Origin: Candidatus Nealsonbacteria bacterium DGGOD1a
GTDB lineage: Bacteria > Patescibacteriota > Minisyncoccia > Minisyncoccales > UBA5738
DNA: 42,951 nucleotides
Assembly: GCA_022530585.1 (NCBI GenBank)
Contig: CP092821.1
Location: 970,367-1,013,317, forward strand
Reading direction: 5' to 3'
Part shown: in pieces, positions 14,853 through 23,489 of the stretch
Layout: the number at the start of each line of letters is the position of its first letter
Position numbering within the stretch: position 1 is the stretch's first letter
The notes under the pieces: generated by a model
The model's database searches: none
Seen by the model: only the letters and a program-made list of their open reading frames with translations
Told to the model about the DNA's origin: nothing
Translations under genes and position numbers: made by a program

Positions 14853-15557
14853 TTAGCAAAATTTTTCGTATCGCGCCAGCACTTTTTTTGGATCGTGGAA
14901 TTTTATTTCGCGAATATTGAATTTTGCCGGATCAAAATCCGATGGCTTTTCTATCCCGAGCCATTCCATCATATCTTCATGGCCGGGATTTTTGGTATTT
15001 TTTACCGCTTCTATCAGATCATAGTAGCCGCCGATTCCGCCGCAATCTTCCGGCGGCGCGGCCATTTCGCCGGAAATTATCGCCGGAATTTTAATTTTGC
15101 CGTCGTTTTCTAAAATTTTAACCGCTTCGATCTCGTGCATCCAGCTGTCGCCAAAATCGTATTCGTAATAGACTTTGGCGCCGATTTTTCCAAGATATTC
15201 TTTAATTTTGGCTTTACGCTCATCAACCACATCTTCGCCATCGTCGTATTCCGGATTTGGAATCGCGATCCGCGGATAGGGCGGCCTGGTATTATAAGGA
15301 TCGACCGTAAAATATTGATGCAAATGGCTATCCTCCCAGCCAAGAACATCCTGAATCGCGACATTCAGCGCGAAAAAAGAATAATTTTCCGGCACGATGA
15401 TTTCGCGCCAAATTTTGGGATCGGAACCGATCAAAATAATTCTTAATTGCAGCAGCCTGCCGTCCCCCGCGTTTTTTATTGAAAATTCGGTATTCCTGCG
15501 CCAAGTGCGCTTCCACCCGGATTCCCGAACAGATTTGATTTTATTCGATTTAACCAT
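14853..15557 (-). CDS. Plasmid pRiA4b ORF-3-like protein
   Basis: A 234-residue protein matching this family through LRIILIGSDPKIWREIIVPENYSFFALN, AIQDVLGWEDSHLHQY, YEYDFGDSWMHEIEA and PPEDCGGIGGYYDL. Conserved His, Asp and Cys residues suggest a metal- or nucleic-acid-binding fold, but no biochemical function is agreed. Family members are frequent on plasmids and in defence or mobile regions. It lies 18 bases downstream of the type III res gene in the same direction and just upstream of the SEC-C gene, so the three are probably one transcript. Confidence 0.88.
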   Translation of the reverse strand: MVKSNKIKSVRESGWKRTWRRNTEFSIKNAGDGRLLQLRIILIGSDPKIWREIIVPENYSFFALNVAIQDVLGWEDSHLHQYFTVDPYNTRPPYPRIAIPNPEYDDGEDVVDERKAKIKEYLGKIGAKVYYEYDFGDSWMHEIEAVKILENDGKIKIPAIISGEMAAPPEDCGGIGGYYDLIEAVKNTKNPGHEDMMEWLGIEKPSDFDPAKFNIREIKFHDPKKVLARYEKFC

Positions 15558-15575
15558 AATTGATTTTAAACATAA

Positions 15576-18260
15576 CTAATATTTACTCCATCCGTTAATT
15601 ACCTCTTGGAAATTTCGCGGTTTCTGGCTTTGCGCCTCCCAATCCTCTTGCTTGATATAAATCATTTGATATTTGGCGTTTTTCTGGTTAACATTCACAT
15701 CCGCACACCATTGTTCAAGGCGTTTTATTTTCTCGATGTCGTCCAAATCCTCGCGCCCCTTTGTTTCCACGATACAATATTCTTTTGGCGATACCTTAAC
15801 GATAAAATCGGGGTAATAATCAGAGATATTGCCATTGGCGTTTTTGTAATCAATCTTGAAGTGAACGGCAAAATAATTTTTCACATAAGAAATTATGTCC
15901 TCGCAATTTTCAAGAAAACCGGCAAATTCAAGCTCAAAGCGGCTATCGCCGACAACCTTATTGAATATGCTCTTTTGGGGCACAATGTACCCTTGATCCT
16001 TAACTACGAAAGGACGGCTTTTGCTAATCTTGATATAGTCGCGAATTTCGGCCTCGCCTTTATCAAGCACCGTCAGTTTATTGATTTCTTTCTTGAAAGT
16101 TTCAATAACGGCGCGGGTTGCTTCAATTTCAGAAAGATTGCGCAATGAATTCAAGTTTTCCAACTCAATCGGACTGTTGAATAAATAATTTTTGATAAAT
16201 TCTTTAACTTTTCCATAAAGAATATCATAGCCGCTTATAAGGCGAAGCTCTTTCATAATTATCTGCGCAAAATAGCCGATAGCGCTTTGATAATTCGGAA
16301 TAAAATTGCTGTCTAACTCTGTTTTATGGGCAATTTCACCGCTGGCAATATCGTGAAAAACGATTTCCCGCTTTTCCTCCTCGCTGAATTCTTTAATCTC
16401 GATTTTTTTATACTCAAAATTCACCGGCATTAATCCCGATAGATTTTTATATTCCCGGTAGATACGCGGCGTTAATACGGGAATCTCGATATCCAACTTT
16501 TCCATATCCTTCTTTAAGTTTTCCCGATCAATCTCAACCACTATCGGACACTTTGGCCCCGAACCTTCGCCCATTTGGCGATGTTCAAGCTCGACACCTT
16601 CGCTTTTAATCGATTCCACAAAATCCATGAAAGCATCTGTACCGACAACGCTCACAAATTCCGGTAAATCCGGGTCGCGATACATCCGGCGCAAACCACG
16701 GCCAAGCGTTTGCTCCGGCAAAATATTGCTTTTTGCCACATAAGCGCGAAGCCCGACAATTGTCGTTACATTTCGCACATCCCAGCCCTCTTTTAACATT
16801 AACACTGAAACAATCGCTTTGTGCGGGCTTTCCAAAGAATCGATCGCATTGGCAGCTTTCCGCAGCTCTTTCAACTCTTCTTCTTTCTTGCCCGTTGCGC
16901 TTTCCGAAATTTCACCATTGTCTTTCGTATGAATAACTAAAACCGCATCTTTCAAATCTTGATATGTGTTTTCAAGGTATTTGGCAACTTCATCGCAATT
17001 TTTCGTGTCATCGGTCATCACAAACAAAACTGCCTTTTTGCCAAGCTTTTTGTGTTCATCATAAACTTTCTTCCATTCTAAATATCCAAGATGAATATAA
17101 TCTTTGTATTTTTCGGTGTAATTTGATGATTTGTGTTCCTGTAATTTTGCGCGACTGGCTGAATCAGGAAGCACCGGATGCTTTACCACATTTTGATGGA
17201 TTGCCTCAACCAATGGATAATCGCTCACGGTTTGCACAAAAATCGACCCGTTGGTATGTTTCGGGGTAGCCGTAACATCAATTTGCAATGACAATGCGCC
17301 GCCTTTCATTTTTAAGCGGTTGTGGATATCGCCCACCGATTTAAACCAGCTCATCCGCGGATCGTGAATATGATGCGCTTCGTCGTTTAAAATCACCAGT
17401 CCGTCAACATTGCGAACAATATCGCCCAGATCAAGTTTAGATTCATTGGTCGCGCCCGCCGGTTTTTTACCCAAAAAATAATCAGCGGTGTTTGAATCGT
17501 CAAAGCTGGCGGCTTCGGTTGCGCCTTGATATACCCGATGAATATTTGTAAGAAATATATTGCCGGTTTTTCTAACCGTTCCGATTTCGTCCTGAATGTG
17601 AAGCGTCAACTGAAAATCATCGCGCCAATTCTGGCCGCAATAACCATTGTCTGGTAATATCGGATCCTGGAAAAAAATCTTTAATCCGTCAAAATCCGCG
17701 CGGATGCGATCAAGAACAATAATGTTCGGCGTAATGATTAAAAAATTGCGCGCCAAATCGGAATTTTGTTCGTATGTTTTGTGAAAATAACACCACGCCA
17801 GCATTAAGCTCAAAACCTTGGTTTTCCCCGCACCGGTGGCCATTTTAATCACATAGCGCGTCCAATCCTCATCAAACATTCCCGCGGAAACCGCGCCGGA
17901 ACTATCGTAGCGAATAAGATCGTATTTATCCCTCGATTTAGCAACTTCATAAAGCCAGATCACGGTTTCCACCGCTTCGCGCTGGGCAAAATAATATCGG
18001 AAAAGCGACAATTTGCCGTCAATATTTTCAACCGGATGTTCGGTTAAAAACCACCAATTAAGCAACGCCTTGCTGGTTTCGCTTGCACCGTTATAACCGC
18101 CAACGCGCCACGCCGCTACCTTCTTACGCAACTCGGCAACCAACGGCGGCAACAGCTTTCCATAATCTTTGTCGCGCAAATTTTCATCCGCCGGAAACCA
18201 CCGAATCGCCGGATCAAGAATTTCATAAGAATTTGTCGGAAAATTTTGATGTAATGCCAT
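15576..18260 (-). CDS. res: Type III restriction enzyme, Res (helicase-nuclease) subunit
   Basis: Res is the ATP-dependent translocase and nuclease of a type III restriction system and cuts unmodified DNA together with Mod. The 894 residues show Walker A ATGAGKTKVLSLM (about 141-153), a DEAH box in LNDEAHHIHDPR, VTATPKHTNGS, the motif V/VI region TLGRGLRRMYRDP, and a C-terminal PD-(D/E)XK nuclease (YPDFIVKVSPKEYCIVETKG). The start MALHQNFPTNSYE is well placed. mod lies 2.7 kb upstream rather than adjacent, separated by three other genes. A consensus promoter for a divergent ncRNA lies 38 bases upstream of this start. Confidence 0.95.
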   Translation of the reverse strand: MALHQNFPTNSYEILDPAIRWFPADENLRDKDYGKLLPPLVAELRKKVAAWRVGGYNGASETSKALLNWWFLTEHPVENIDGKLSLFRYYFAQREAVETVIWLYEVAKSRDKYDLIRYDSSGAVSAGMFDEDWTRYVIKMATGAGKTKVLSLMLAWCYFHKTYEQNSDLARNFLIITPNIIVLDRIRADFDGLKIFFQDPILPDNGYCGQNWRDDFQLTLHIQDEIGTVRKTGNIFLTNIHRVYQGATEAASFDDSNTADYFLGKKPAGATNESKLDLGDIVRNVDGLVILNDEAHHIHDPRMSWFKSVGDIHNRLKMKGGALSLQIDVTATPKHTNGSIFVQTVSDYPLVEAIHQNVVKHPVLPDSASRAKLQEHKSSNYTEKYKDYIHLGYLEWKKVYDEHKKLGKKAVLFVMTDDTKNCDEVAKYLENTYQDLKDAVLVIHTKDNGEISESATGKKEEELKELRKAANAIDSLESPHKAIVSVLMLKEGWDVRNVTTIVGLRAYVAKSNILPEQTLGRGLRRMYRDPDLPEFVSVVGTDAFMDFVESIKSEGVELEHRQMGEGSGPKCPIVVEIDRENLKKDMEKLDIEIPVLTPRIYREYKNLSGLMPVNFEYKKIEIKEFSEEEKREIVFHDIASGEIAHKTELDSNFIPNYQSAIGYFAQIIMKELRLISGYDILYGKVKEFIKNYLFNSPIELENLNSLRNLSEIEATRAVIETFKKEINKLTVLDKGEAEIRDYIKISKSRPFVVKDQGYIVPQKSIFNKVVGDSRFELEFAGFLENCEDIISYVKNYFAVHFKIDYKNANGNISDYYPDFIVKVSPKEYCIVETKGREDLDDIEKIKRLEQWCADVNVNQKNAKYQMIYIKQEDWEAQSQKPRNFQEVINGWSKY

Positions 18261-18297
18261 AAATTTCGTTGTACCAATAATTGTATCAATACTTTAT

Positions 18298-18325
18298 TTG
18301 ACAATTAACCAAATACTGATATGCT
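18298..18325 (+). promoter_or_regulatory. Promoter of the 18332-18411 RNA
   Basis: A perfect TTGACA (18298-18303) and an extended -10, TGATATGCT, with hexamer TATGCT at 18320-18325 and a 16-base spacer. It faces away from res, which starts at 18260 on the other strand. Confidence 0.65.
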
Positions 18326-18331
18326 TAGGTT

Positions 18332-18411
18332 GTAGCCGCAAGGCTACCCTGCCCATGGATTTGGGTCCGATATCCAAACTCCGCCCTAAACAAGCGGGGA
18401 GTTTTTTTACA
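18332..18411 (+). ncRNA. Predicted small RNA within the type III RM locus
   Basis: About 80 bases from a plus-strand promoter to an intrinsic terminator. The RNA begins with the hairpin GTAGCC-GCAA-GGCTAC, a perfect six-pair stem with a GNRA tetraloop. A second small stem TGGAT/ATCCA follows, then the terminator. It contains no plausible frame. It runs opposite to res and to the AlbA_2 gene, convergent with the latter. It matches no RNA family I know. It could be a regulator of the island or an RNA component, or merely a stable by-product. Confidence 0.6.
18376..18408 (+). terminator. Intrinsic terminator of the 18332-18411 RNA
   Basis: The stem AACTCC..GC / GC..GGAGTT with a nine-base loop is followed by seven T residues on the plus strand. 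Confidence 0.85.
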
Positions 18412-18477
18412 AAGGTAAAAACGCCATCAATTGCAAATAAACTTTTCATTTTGCACCTAAATCGACCTTAACCATCG

Positions 18478-19944
18478 TTATTTGTTTCTTCCTTGCGCAA
18501 ATAAACTTCTTTCATCACCCATCGGCAATCTATATTTTACATTTCGCCTTGCACCCGTCCTTGGAATTATTGGCGTCAAAAGGCCCTGGCTAACCCATTT
18601 TCTAAATAATCTTGACACCTTTGAAGCATCATTGATATAGAGCAACTTTCGAGCCTCGACATTCGCGATGTATTTATTTCTATTTAAATAATCACAAACT
18701 TTATCCCATTCGCTCGGGGCTTTTTCGTTCAATAATATAACACGGACCGCATCTTGAATGCGAGGATACGTCAAGAAAATCGGCGGATACTTACTCGCCG
18801 CTTTCATTGTTTGGCGCATAGCTCGCACCCCCTCATTCTGATCAAGATTCGGCGGGTCGGGAAATTCCCGGAGATGCTTAACCAATAAATCATTTCTGTA
18901 ACCATGTGCTCTTTCTATGCCGATGTTTGATGGCGTAATATTTAAAGGCAACAATCCCGGACTCTCGATTTCAACGCGATCTTCAAAAATTTTAATCTCT
19001 ATGTCCCTTTTGGTATGATAATCGCGATGTATAATAGCATTAGTTATCGCTTCCTTAACCGCTCTTTCCGGTATCTGATAAGTGGTAACGAACCCCGATG
19101 GCACACGAATACCAGTCCGCAACAGCGTTAAAACATATTCATGGGTCTCGGTTATTTGTTTGGCAACCGGCCCGATAATGTTCTTTGGAGCCCCTATCAA
19201 ATTCAAAGTTTCTTTTATCGTTTCCAAACTGCCCTCGTACTGAAAGACTCGGACAGCGCATTTGGTATCCAATAGATCATTGGGAAACTCCGCAAATAAT
19301 AATACTGCCGCGCGCGTCGGATATAGCAAATCATCATTTCCTCTTCGAGCCAAGCCGGTTTTCTCTAAAACTATTTCAATGGGATCATCCGTTATCTCCC
19401 GCTTTTTGCGCCAAGAATCGTAAAACAGCGATTTTAAAAGCTTGAAATCAACCGAAACCAATTCTTTATCCGCCCGTTCAAATCCTTTAACATAGGCGAA
19501 ATGAACCAATTCCTGCGGTGCAAGCAGTTTGTTGCCTTTTTCCAAACGAATGTATGCGTGGCCTTCGAATGACCTGAAACCATCCCCAACCTTGGGGATA
19601 AACAAAAGCCCAATTCTTGCATTTTTATTCGGAACTTCTATAAGTTTAGGCGGCCAGATACTGGAAATCGGCGGTGAAATTTTCCTTAATGACCTCCCTA
19701 TCTCATCGTAAAGCTCAAGATTCTCTTCAATGCCGAAAATCCTATCCAATCCCTTCCGTTTGGTTTTCTGCGGATCATCAACGCCCAAGATTATCGTACC
19801 GCCATCGGTATTCGCCATCGCAACGATGGATTCTAATGTTTTATCGACACAATCATTTCTGCTTGCGCCAAGCCGTTTGAATTCCAGCGTTCGCGTTTCC
19901 GAAGGAATATTCAAGATATTTTCTATTAATTCTTTTTTTTCCAT
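18478..19944 (-). CDS. AlbA_2/GHKL ATP-binding transcriptional regulator-like protein
   Basis: A 488-residue protein of the RecG-like/AlbA_2 (Schlafen-AlbA) type. The N-terminal AlbA_2 domain shows ETRTLEFKRL and SIVAMANTDGGTIILGVDD (about residues 17-57). The middle GHKL-like ATPase has PERAVKEAITNAIIHRDYH (about 283-301) and EDRVEIESPGLLP. The C-terminal part looks like a winged helix (ASKVSRLFRKWVSQGLLTP). Such proteins are common beside restriction systems and other defence genes, where their role is not settled. The gene lies between mod and res. Its leader is a duplicate of the AbrB-NYN leader at 25276-25329, including iterons and the first antitoxin codons, so it may answer to the same repressor. 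The ATG at 19944 is kept. Confidence 0.85.
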   Translation of the reverse strand: MEKKELIENILNIPSETRTLEFKRLGASRNDCVDKTLESIVAMANTDGGTIILGVDDPQKTKRKGLDRIFGIEENLELYDEIGRSLRKISPPISSIWPPKLIEVPNKNARIGLLFIPKVGDGFRSFEGHAYIRLEKGNKLLAPQELVHFAYVKGFERADKELVSVDFKLLKSLFYDSWRKKREITDDPIEIVLEKTGLARRGNDDLLYPTRAAVLLFAEFPNDLLDTKCAVRVFQYEGSLETIKETLNLIGAPKNIIGPVAKQITETHEYVLTLLRTGIRVPSGFVTTYQIPERAVKEAITNAIIHRDYHTKRDIEIKIFEDRVEIESPGLLPLNITPSNIGIERAHGYRNDLLVKHLREFPDPPNLDQNEGVRAMRQTMKAASKYPPIFLTYPRIQDAVRVILLNEKAPSEWDKVCDYLNRNKYIANVEARKLLYINDASKVSRLFRKWVSQGLLTPIIPRTGARRNVKYRLPMGDERSLFAQGRNK

Positions 19945-20009
19945 ATCCTTGCTTCAATTATTTGACTGGCCAACTTGCGAACATTTTTCTCCTCAATTTT
20001 TCTGTTCAT
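19926..20009 (-). pseudogene. AbrB antitoxin N-terminal fragment (27 codons)
   Basis: ATG at 20007-20009 opens MNRKIEEKNVRKLA, matching the first 14 residues of the AbrB protein at 25105-25278 (MNRKIEDKNIRKLA) and preceded by the same AAGGAC-type ribosome-binding leader. After codon 14 it diverges (SQIIEARIWKKKN) and stops at TAA 19926-19928. It overlaps the AlbA_2 start (19944) in another frame. It may act as a leader peptide whose translation feeds the AlbA_2 start, or be only the scar of a leader capture. Confidence 0.75.
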
Positions 20010-20017
20010 ATTTCAGT

Positions 20018-20042
20018 CCTTATTTAAATACTGATTTAAATC
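20018..20042 (-). promoter_or_regulatory. Two-unit ATTTAAAT iteron operator
   Basis: Two 12-bp units (ATTTAAATCAGT, ATTTAAATAAGG) precede the AbrB fragment and the AlbA_2 gene. The same units occur three times at 25287-25329 upstream of the intact AbrB gene. Each contains the palindrome ATTTAAAT, a plausible site for an AbrB-type dimer. Confidence 0.7.
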
Positions 20043-20117
20043 CGTACTTCACCGATTTACAATCCCAGATAAAGAACTTCAAAAAATAACTCTGAAAAAA
20101 CTTAACATAATATCGTA

Positions 20118-20594
20118 TTATTTAGTTTCGCACTTTTCAATGATGCTCTCGGCTTTATTTTCGGCATTTATTTCGTTTTCGTCGATCCATTCATCTGCTT
20201 TAAATAATTTTCTAAAAAAATAAAAAGAAACAATTGCCCTATATAAAGTAATAAATATCGATTTTATCACATAAAAAGTAGAAATAACGGCAAGTAAAAT
20301 AACCGCTATGCGAATATAGTCAGATTTAATCCCAAAAGTATCGTGGAATTCACCTGTGAAAATCGCAATCCATACTGAGATAATACCGACCAACAGTCCA
20401 GTATTTAACTTATTTTCAATTGCTTTTGCAAAATGGATTAACTCTAATTTAAGATCCGACTGATTGATATGCAAATTTTTTGATTGACGATAAATAGCAA
20501 GTTGGTCCTGTTCTGGCGGCACAAAAACGCTACCGATATCATGTGCTGAATGGTTGCGCCCTCGCTGTGTTTGTTTTGAAACATTTTTGCCCAT
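20118..20594 (-). CDS. Hypothetical two-TM membrane protein linked to mod
   Basis: A 158-residue protein of no family I recognise. The N-terminal 80 residues are polar, with a Gln/Lys/Arg-rich start. Two strong hydrophobic segments follow: TGLLVGIISVWIAIF (about 76-90) and IRIAVILLAVISTFYVI (about 102-118). A third amphipathic stretch, TLYRAIVSFYFF, may lie at the membrane surface. The C-terminus is acidic (DEWIDENEINAENK). The start ATG directly abuts the stop of the preceding gene at 20595, so translation is coupled. Position after mod and one soluble protein suggests an accessory of the type III system, possibly a membrane effector; that is inference. Confidence 0.65.
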   Translation of the reverse strand: MGKNVSKQTQRGRNHSAHDIGSVFVPPEQDQLAIYRQSKNLHINQSDLKLELIHFAKAIENKLNTGLLVGIISVWIAIFTGEFHDTFGIKSDYIRIAVILLAVISTFYVIKSIFITLYRAIVSFYFFRKLFKADEWIDENEINAENKAESIIEKCETK

Positions 20595-20960
20595 CTATTT
20601 TATGTAAAAGGTGACCGATACCTTAAGAAATGTACTACTTGCGTCCAATGATTTCGCGTGAATAGAAAAAAAGATTTGCTTGCTGTCGATAGTATTAATA
20701 ATTGGTATTTTTTTCGTAGTCCCTGCGCCCAGCGTATTGTCAAAATTGACTAACGATATTTTAACTATTTTATTAATACCATCTCCTTCTATTTTTATTG
20801 GCAATTGACCGTTTATGTTGCTGTCTTTTGTAAATAAAAATTCGAATGAAAAACCGGCAATTTTATCAATAACCAATTTGTTCTCGTATATATTAAAATC
20901 ACCTGAATATAATATTTCATAATCGCCATCAAAAAATTTTATTTGCGATAAATCAATCAT
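20595..20960 (-). CDS. Hypothetical beta-rich protein linked to mod (DUF6864-like?)
   Basis: A 121-residue soluble protein, predicted as mostly beta strands (YEILYSGDFNIYENKLVIDKI, split into two strands; FEFLFTKDS; KIVKISLVNFDNTLGAGTTKK). The NFDN-LGAGTT turn and the overall pattern recall proteins annotated DUF6864, but I cannot confirm this. I chose MIDLSQIKFF (ATG at 20958-20960), two bases after the mod stop, over an upstream start inside mod. The gene is immediately followed by the membrane protein with no gap. Together they look like a mod-linked two-gene accessory unit. Confidence 0.65.
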   Translation of the reverse strand: MIDLSQIKFFDGDYEILYSGDFNIYENKLVIDKIAGFSFEFLFTKDSNINGQLPIKIEGDGINKIVKISLVNFDNTLGAGTTKKIPIINTIDSKQIFFSIHAKSLDASSTFLKVSVTFYIK

Positions 20961-20964
20961 ATTA

Positions 20965-23124
20965 TTATATTTTAATCTCAATTATTTTCATCGTATCGTT
21001 ACCGAAAATATCTACGACTTTTACCGCGATTTTGTGTTTCCCGGATTGCATTTCTTTGGCGACGCTCACCATTTCCAAGTTGCGGTCTTTTTTGGTGCGA
21101 AACGATTGCCATTCGTTTTCAAAGACGAAATCGCCGGTCCAAATTTCTTCAAATTCGGGAAGTTTGGCTTGGTGCGGATCAACCGTGCCGTCAATGTGCG
21201 GCTGGAGCGATTCTTTTTTCGGGACGCGGATAATTTCCTTTTTGCTTTCAAAGTCAAAATCAACCGCCCAATAATCAATCCAATCCGTCCATTCCTTTGT
21301 TAAATTTTCTCGCGTGGTTATTCCGTCTTTGTCTTTGGAAATTTTGATGATTTGGCCGTTTTCAACCAGCAATTTCTTGCCGCCGTTTTTTAAATTTTCC
21401 TCAACTTCCTTAATTGAATCCTGGTTATAGAAAACCGAAAAATCAGTCAGTTCAATCGAAACTAAATCGGCCTTGCCCCTCGTAGCTTTAGCGAAGTGGG
21501 GTTTTACTTCAATATACGAAACATCGTGGAATACCACTTGGTTTTTTTCAATCGCCCGTTTGTCAAAAACATCGCGCGGAATATATTTCAACGCCAAATC
21601 AATGCCCTTGCTTTTGGCAACTTCTTGGATATTCGGGAATAATCCCATTTCAAATTCAAACGCCAAAATATCGGCTTTGGTGATTTTCTTTTCCAAACAT
21701 TCGCCGATCACTTCCTCAACAAAAAGCCGCGACACCAGCAAATTTATTGGCCCGATGGCCACCAAACGCGAGCTTTTCTTGCCGTGAAAAGTTTTAAATC
21801 CGTCAAACGCTTCGGCCTTATAGGCCGACAAAACCAAAGAAACAAATTCTTTTTCTTTTTGCGCGATTTGCTGTTGGATTTCCTCCTCGCGTAAATTAGG
21901 ATTCACGCCGATATAATGCTGTCTTTCATACTTTCCAAGATTTAAAATCTCAAACGCCCGGAAATTCTTCCCATCTTTTTTCATCTGCCGCTGAACCCCG
22001 ATCATCCGTTTGCGCGTGGTGTGAATCGCAAACTTCCCCAAATCCGACCCAATCCACTTCCGTCCCAATTTCTCCGCCGCCGCCAGCGTAGTCCCCGACC
22101 CGCTAAAAAAATCCGCCACAATATCATTCTCATTTGATGATGCTAAAATTATATTCTCTACAAGTTTAGACGGTTTTTGTGTGGGATAGTTAGTAAAATC
22201 CCCATCGTTTTTCATAATAATTGAAATATCCCATGTATCCTCAAGCCGTTTTCCTTCTTTCATATATGTTTTATATTCCTTTCCATCTCTATAAGTAATC
22301 TTATACCGTCCAAAATTATCTTCCTTATCAAAACGATTTATTGCCCCCTCCGAATAAGGTGTAAAAAGATGATTGAATATTGTATTCTCTGATTTTGAAT
22401 AGCGAAGTATCGTATCATGTTTTCTTGAAAAATCCTTTTGAGGGGCCAAACTACCAGTATATTTCCAAACAATTTCATTTCTAAAATTCTCTTTATCAAA
22501 AATTTCATCCAAAACCAACCTCATATAACTATTTACTCGCCAATCGCAATGTACATAAATACTGCCATCGTCAGCCAACAAATCGCGCATCAGCGAGAGG
22601 CGTTCGTAAATCATCGCGATAAAACTGTCGGCACCTTTGCCCCAAGTGTCGCGATATGCCAATTCCTCCAAGACATTCGGTTTTTTGGTAAATTCCTCGT
22701 TACCAATTTCAATGTTCATTGAAAAATCCGCGCCCACATCAAACGGCGGGTCAATGTAAATCAGCTTAATGCCGCCTTGCGCTTCAATTTCCTGGCGCAT
22801 TGGCCCGTTTTTCAAAGACGACAGAATCAATTTGTTGTCGCCCCAAATCAGCTTGTTCGTCCACCCCTTCAATTGCCGTCCGCGCGAATCAAAATCAAAA
22901 AGCGATCCTTGCAACCGCGCCTCCTTTTCACTCCGCGGCTCGTCAACCTGTTCAATCGTCTGAAACGGCAAAACCACATTGGTCACTTCATTTGTTTTTC
23001 CGTTCCACACCAATTCCACCTCGCGCTTATCCTCAAACAATAAAAACCGGTATTTATCCGGCAGCGGCCTCCCCGCCTCAATCAATTTAACAATATCCCG
23101 TTTTTCATTATCGGAAAGATTCAT
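20965..23124 (-). CDS. mod: Type III restriction-modification DNA methyltransferase, Mod
   Basis: Mod recognises the asymmetric target and methylates adenine N6 using SAM. The 719-residue protein has catalytic motif IV DPPF (in [15 protein letters not shown], about residues 123-137) before SAM-binding motif [20 protein letters not shown] (about 330), the order of beta-class adenine methylases. An N-terminal segment ([22 protein letters not shown]) and the long C-terminal region are typical for Mod. The target recognition domain should lie between the motifs, but the site cannot be read from sequence. It is the first gene of the island transcript, with promoter block 23203-23274 about 75 bases upstream. 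res follows only after three other genes. Confidence 0.95.
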   Translation of the reverse strand: MNLSDNEKRDIVKLIEAGRPLPDKYRFLLFEDKREVELVWNGKTNEVTNVVLPFQTIEQVDEPRSEKEARLQGSLFDFDSRGRQLKGWTNKLIWGDNKLILSSLKNGPMRQEIEAQGGIKLIYIDPPFDVGADFSMNIEIGNEEFTKKPNVLEELAYRDTWGKGADSFIAMIYERLSLMRDLLADDGSIYVHCDWRVNSYMRLVLDEIFDKENFRNEIVWKYTGSLAPQKDFSRKHDTILRYSKSENTIFNHLFTPYSEGAINRFDKEDNFGRYKITYRDGKEYKTYMKEGKRLEDTWDISIIMKNDGDFTNYPTQKPSKLVENIILASSNENDIVADFFSGSGTTLAAAEKLGRKWIGSDLGKFAIHTTRKRMIGVQRQMKKDGKNFRAFEILNLGKYERQHYIGVNPNLREEEIQQQIAQKEKEFVSLVLSAYKAEAFDGFKTFHGKKSSRLVAIGPINLLVSRLFVEEVIGECLEKKITKADILAFEFEMGLFPNIQEVAKSKGIDLALKYIPRDVFDKRAIEKNQVVFHDVSYIEVKPHFAKATRGKADLVSIELTDFSVFYNQDSIKEVEENLKNGGKKLLVENGQIIKISKDKDGITTRENLTKEWTDWIDYWAVDFDFESKKEIIRVPKKESLQPHIDGTVDPHQAKLPEFEEIWTGDFVFENEWQSFRTKKDRNLEMVSVAKEMQSGKHKIAVKVVDIFGNDTMKIIEIKI

Positions 23125-23202
23125 ATTTTGTTTATGGCTGCATTTCTCTACACCTTAACTCTTTTACGATCATTTTTCAATTCCAAAATCCCAAACTCTA
23201 CT

Positions 23203-23274
23203 CTCATTATAATGTCAAAAACCATGTCCGCAAAATAATTTTTCCTCTTTTGATACGCCAAAACATATAAAAAT
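23203..23274 (-). promoter_or_regulatory. Shared promoter block, copy 1 (upstream of mod)
   Basis: About 72 bases align at roughly 75-80% with 24235-24306 upstream of the DUF3800 gene. On the minus strand it contains AAAATTATTTTGCGG and a -10 TATAAT (23211-23206) with a -35-like TTGCGG (23233-23228), 16 bases apart. It predicts transcription from about 23199, giving mod a 75-base leader. The rest of 23125-23489 holds a palindrome (23318-23377) and a plus-strand promoter-like site, and no gene I accept. Confidence 0.55.
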
Positions 23275-23317
23275 AGTGATCCCTCACCGGAGTGGCCAAT
23301 GTTTGTAGTTTTCCGCC

Positions 23318-23377
23318 GCAAATTTTGCAAGGATTCACCTTGCCGATTACAGCAAGGAGAAACCTTGCAAAATTTGC
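23318..23377. repeat. 60-bp nested palindrome
   Basis: The outer arms GCAAATTTTGCAAGG (23318-23332) and CCTTGCAAAATTTGC (23363-23377) are perfect. The inner arms CCTTGC (23338-23343) and GCAAGG (23352-23357) are also perfect, so each half can fold alone or together as a cruciform. It is flanked on the left by ATCCCTCACCGG (23279-23290), related to the direct repeats at 41523 and 41709. Confidence 0.8.
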
Positions 23378-23407
23378 TACCCCAGTGAAAGATTACTAAA
23401 AATACCC

Positions 23408-23435
23408 TTGACAAACCGCTACGAAAAGCTACAAT
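23408..23435 (+). promoter_or_regulatory. Plus-strand promoter-like site
   Basis: TTGACA (23408-23413) and TACAAT (23430-23435) are 16 bases apart. A transcript from about 23442 would reach a weak stem (GTCGG/CCGAT) and seven T residues near 23488, at the 3' end of the DUF3800 gene. It could be a roughly 45-base RNA. No coding frame is convincing. Confidence 0.45.
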
Positions 23436-23489
23436 CAGGGTATAAAAAGTCGGTAAATGTGCGGATAGCCATGGCCGATTTTTTTGTTT

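Noticed and set aside
23148-23414. Minus-strand frame of 88 codons upstream of mod
   Set aside because: It reads through the nested palindrome and the duplicated promoter block; its only recognisable part (KRKNYF) comes from the promoter repeat.
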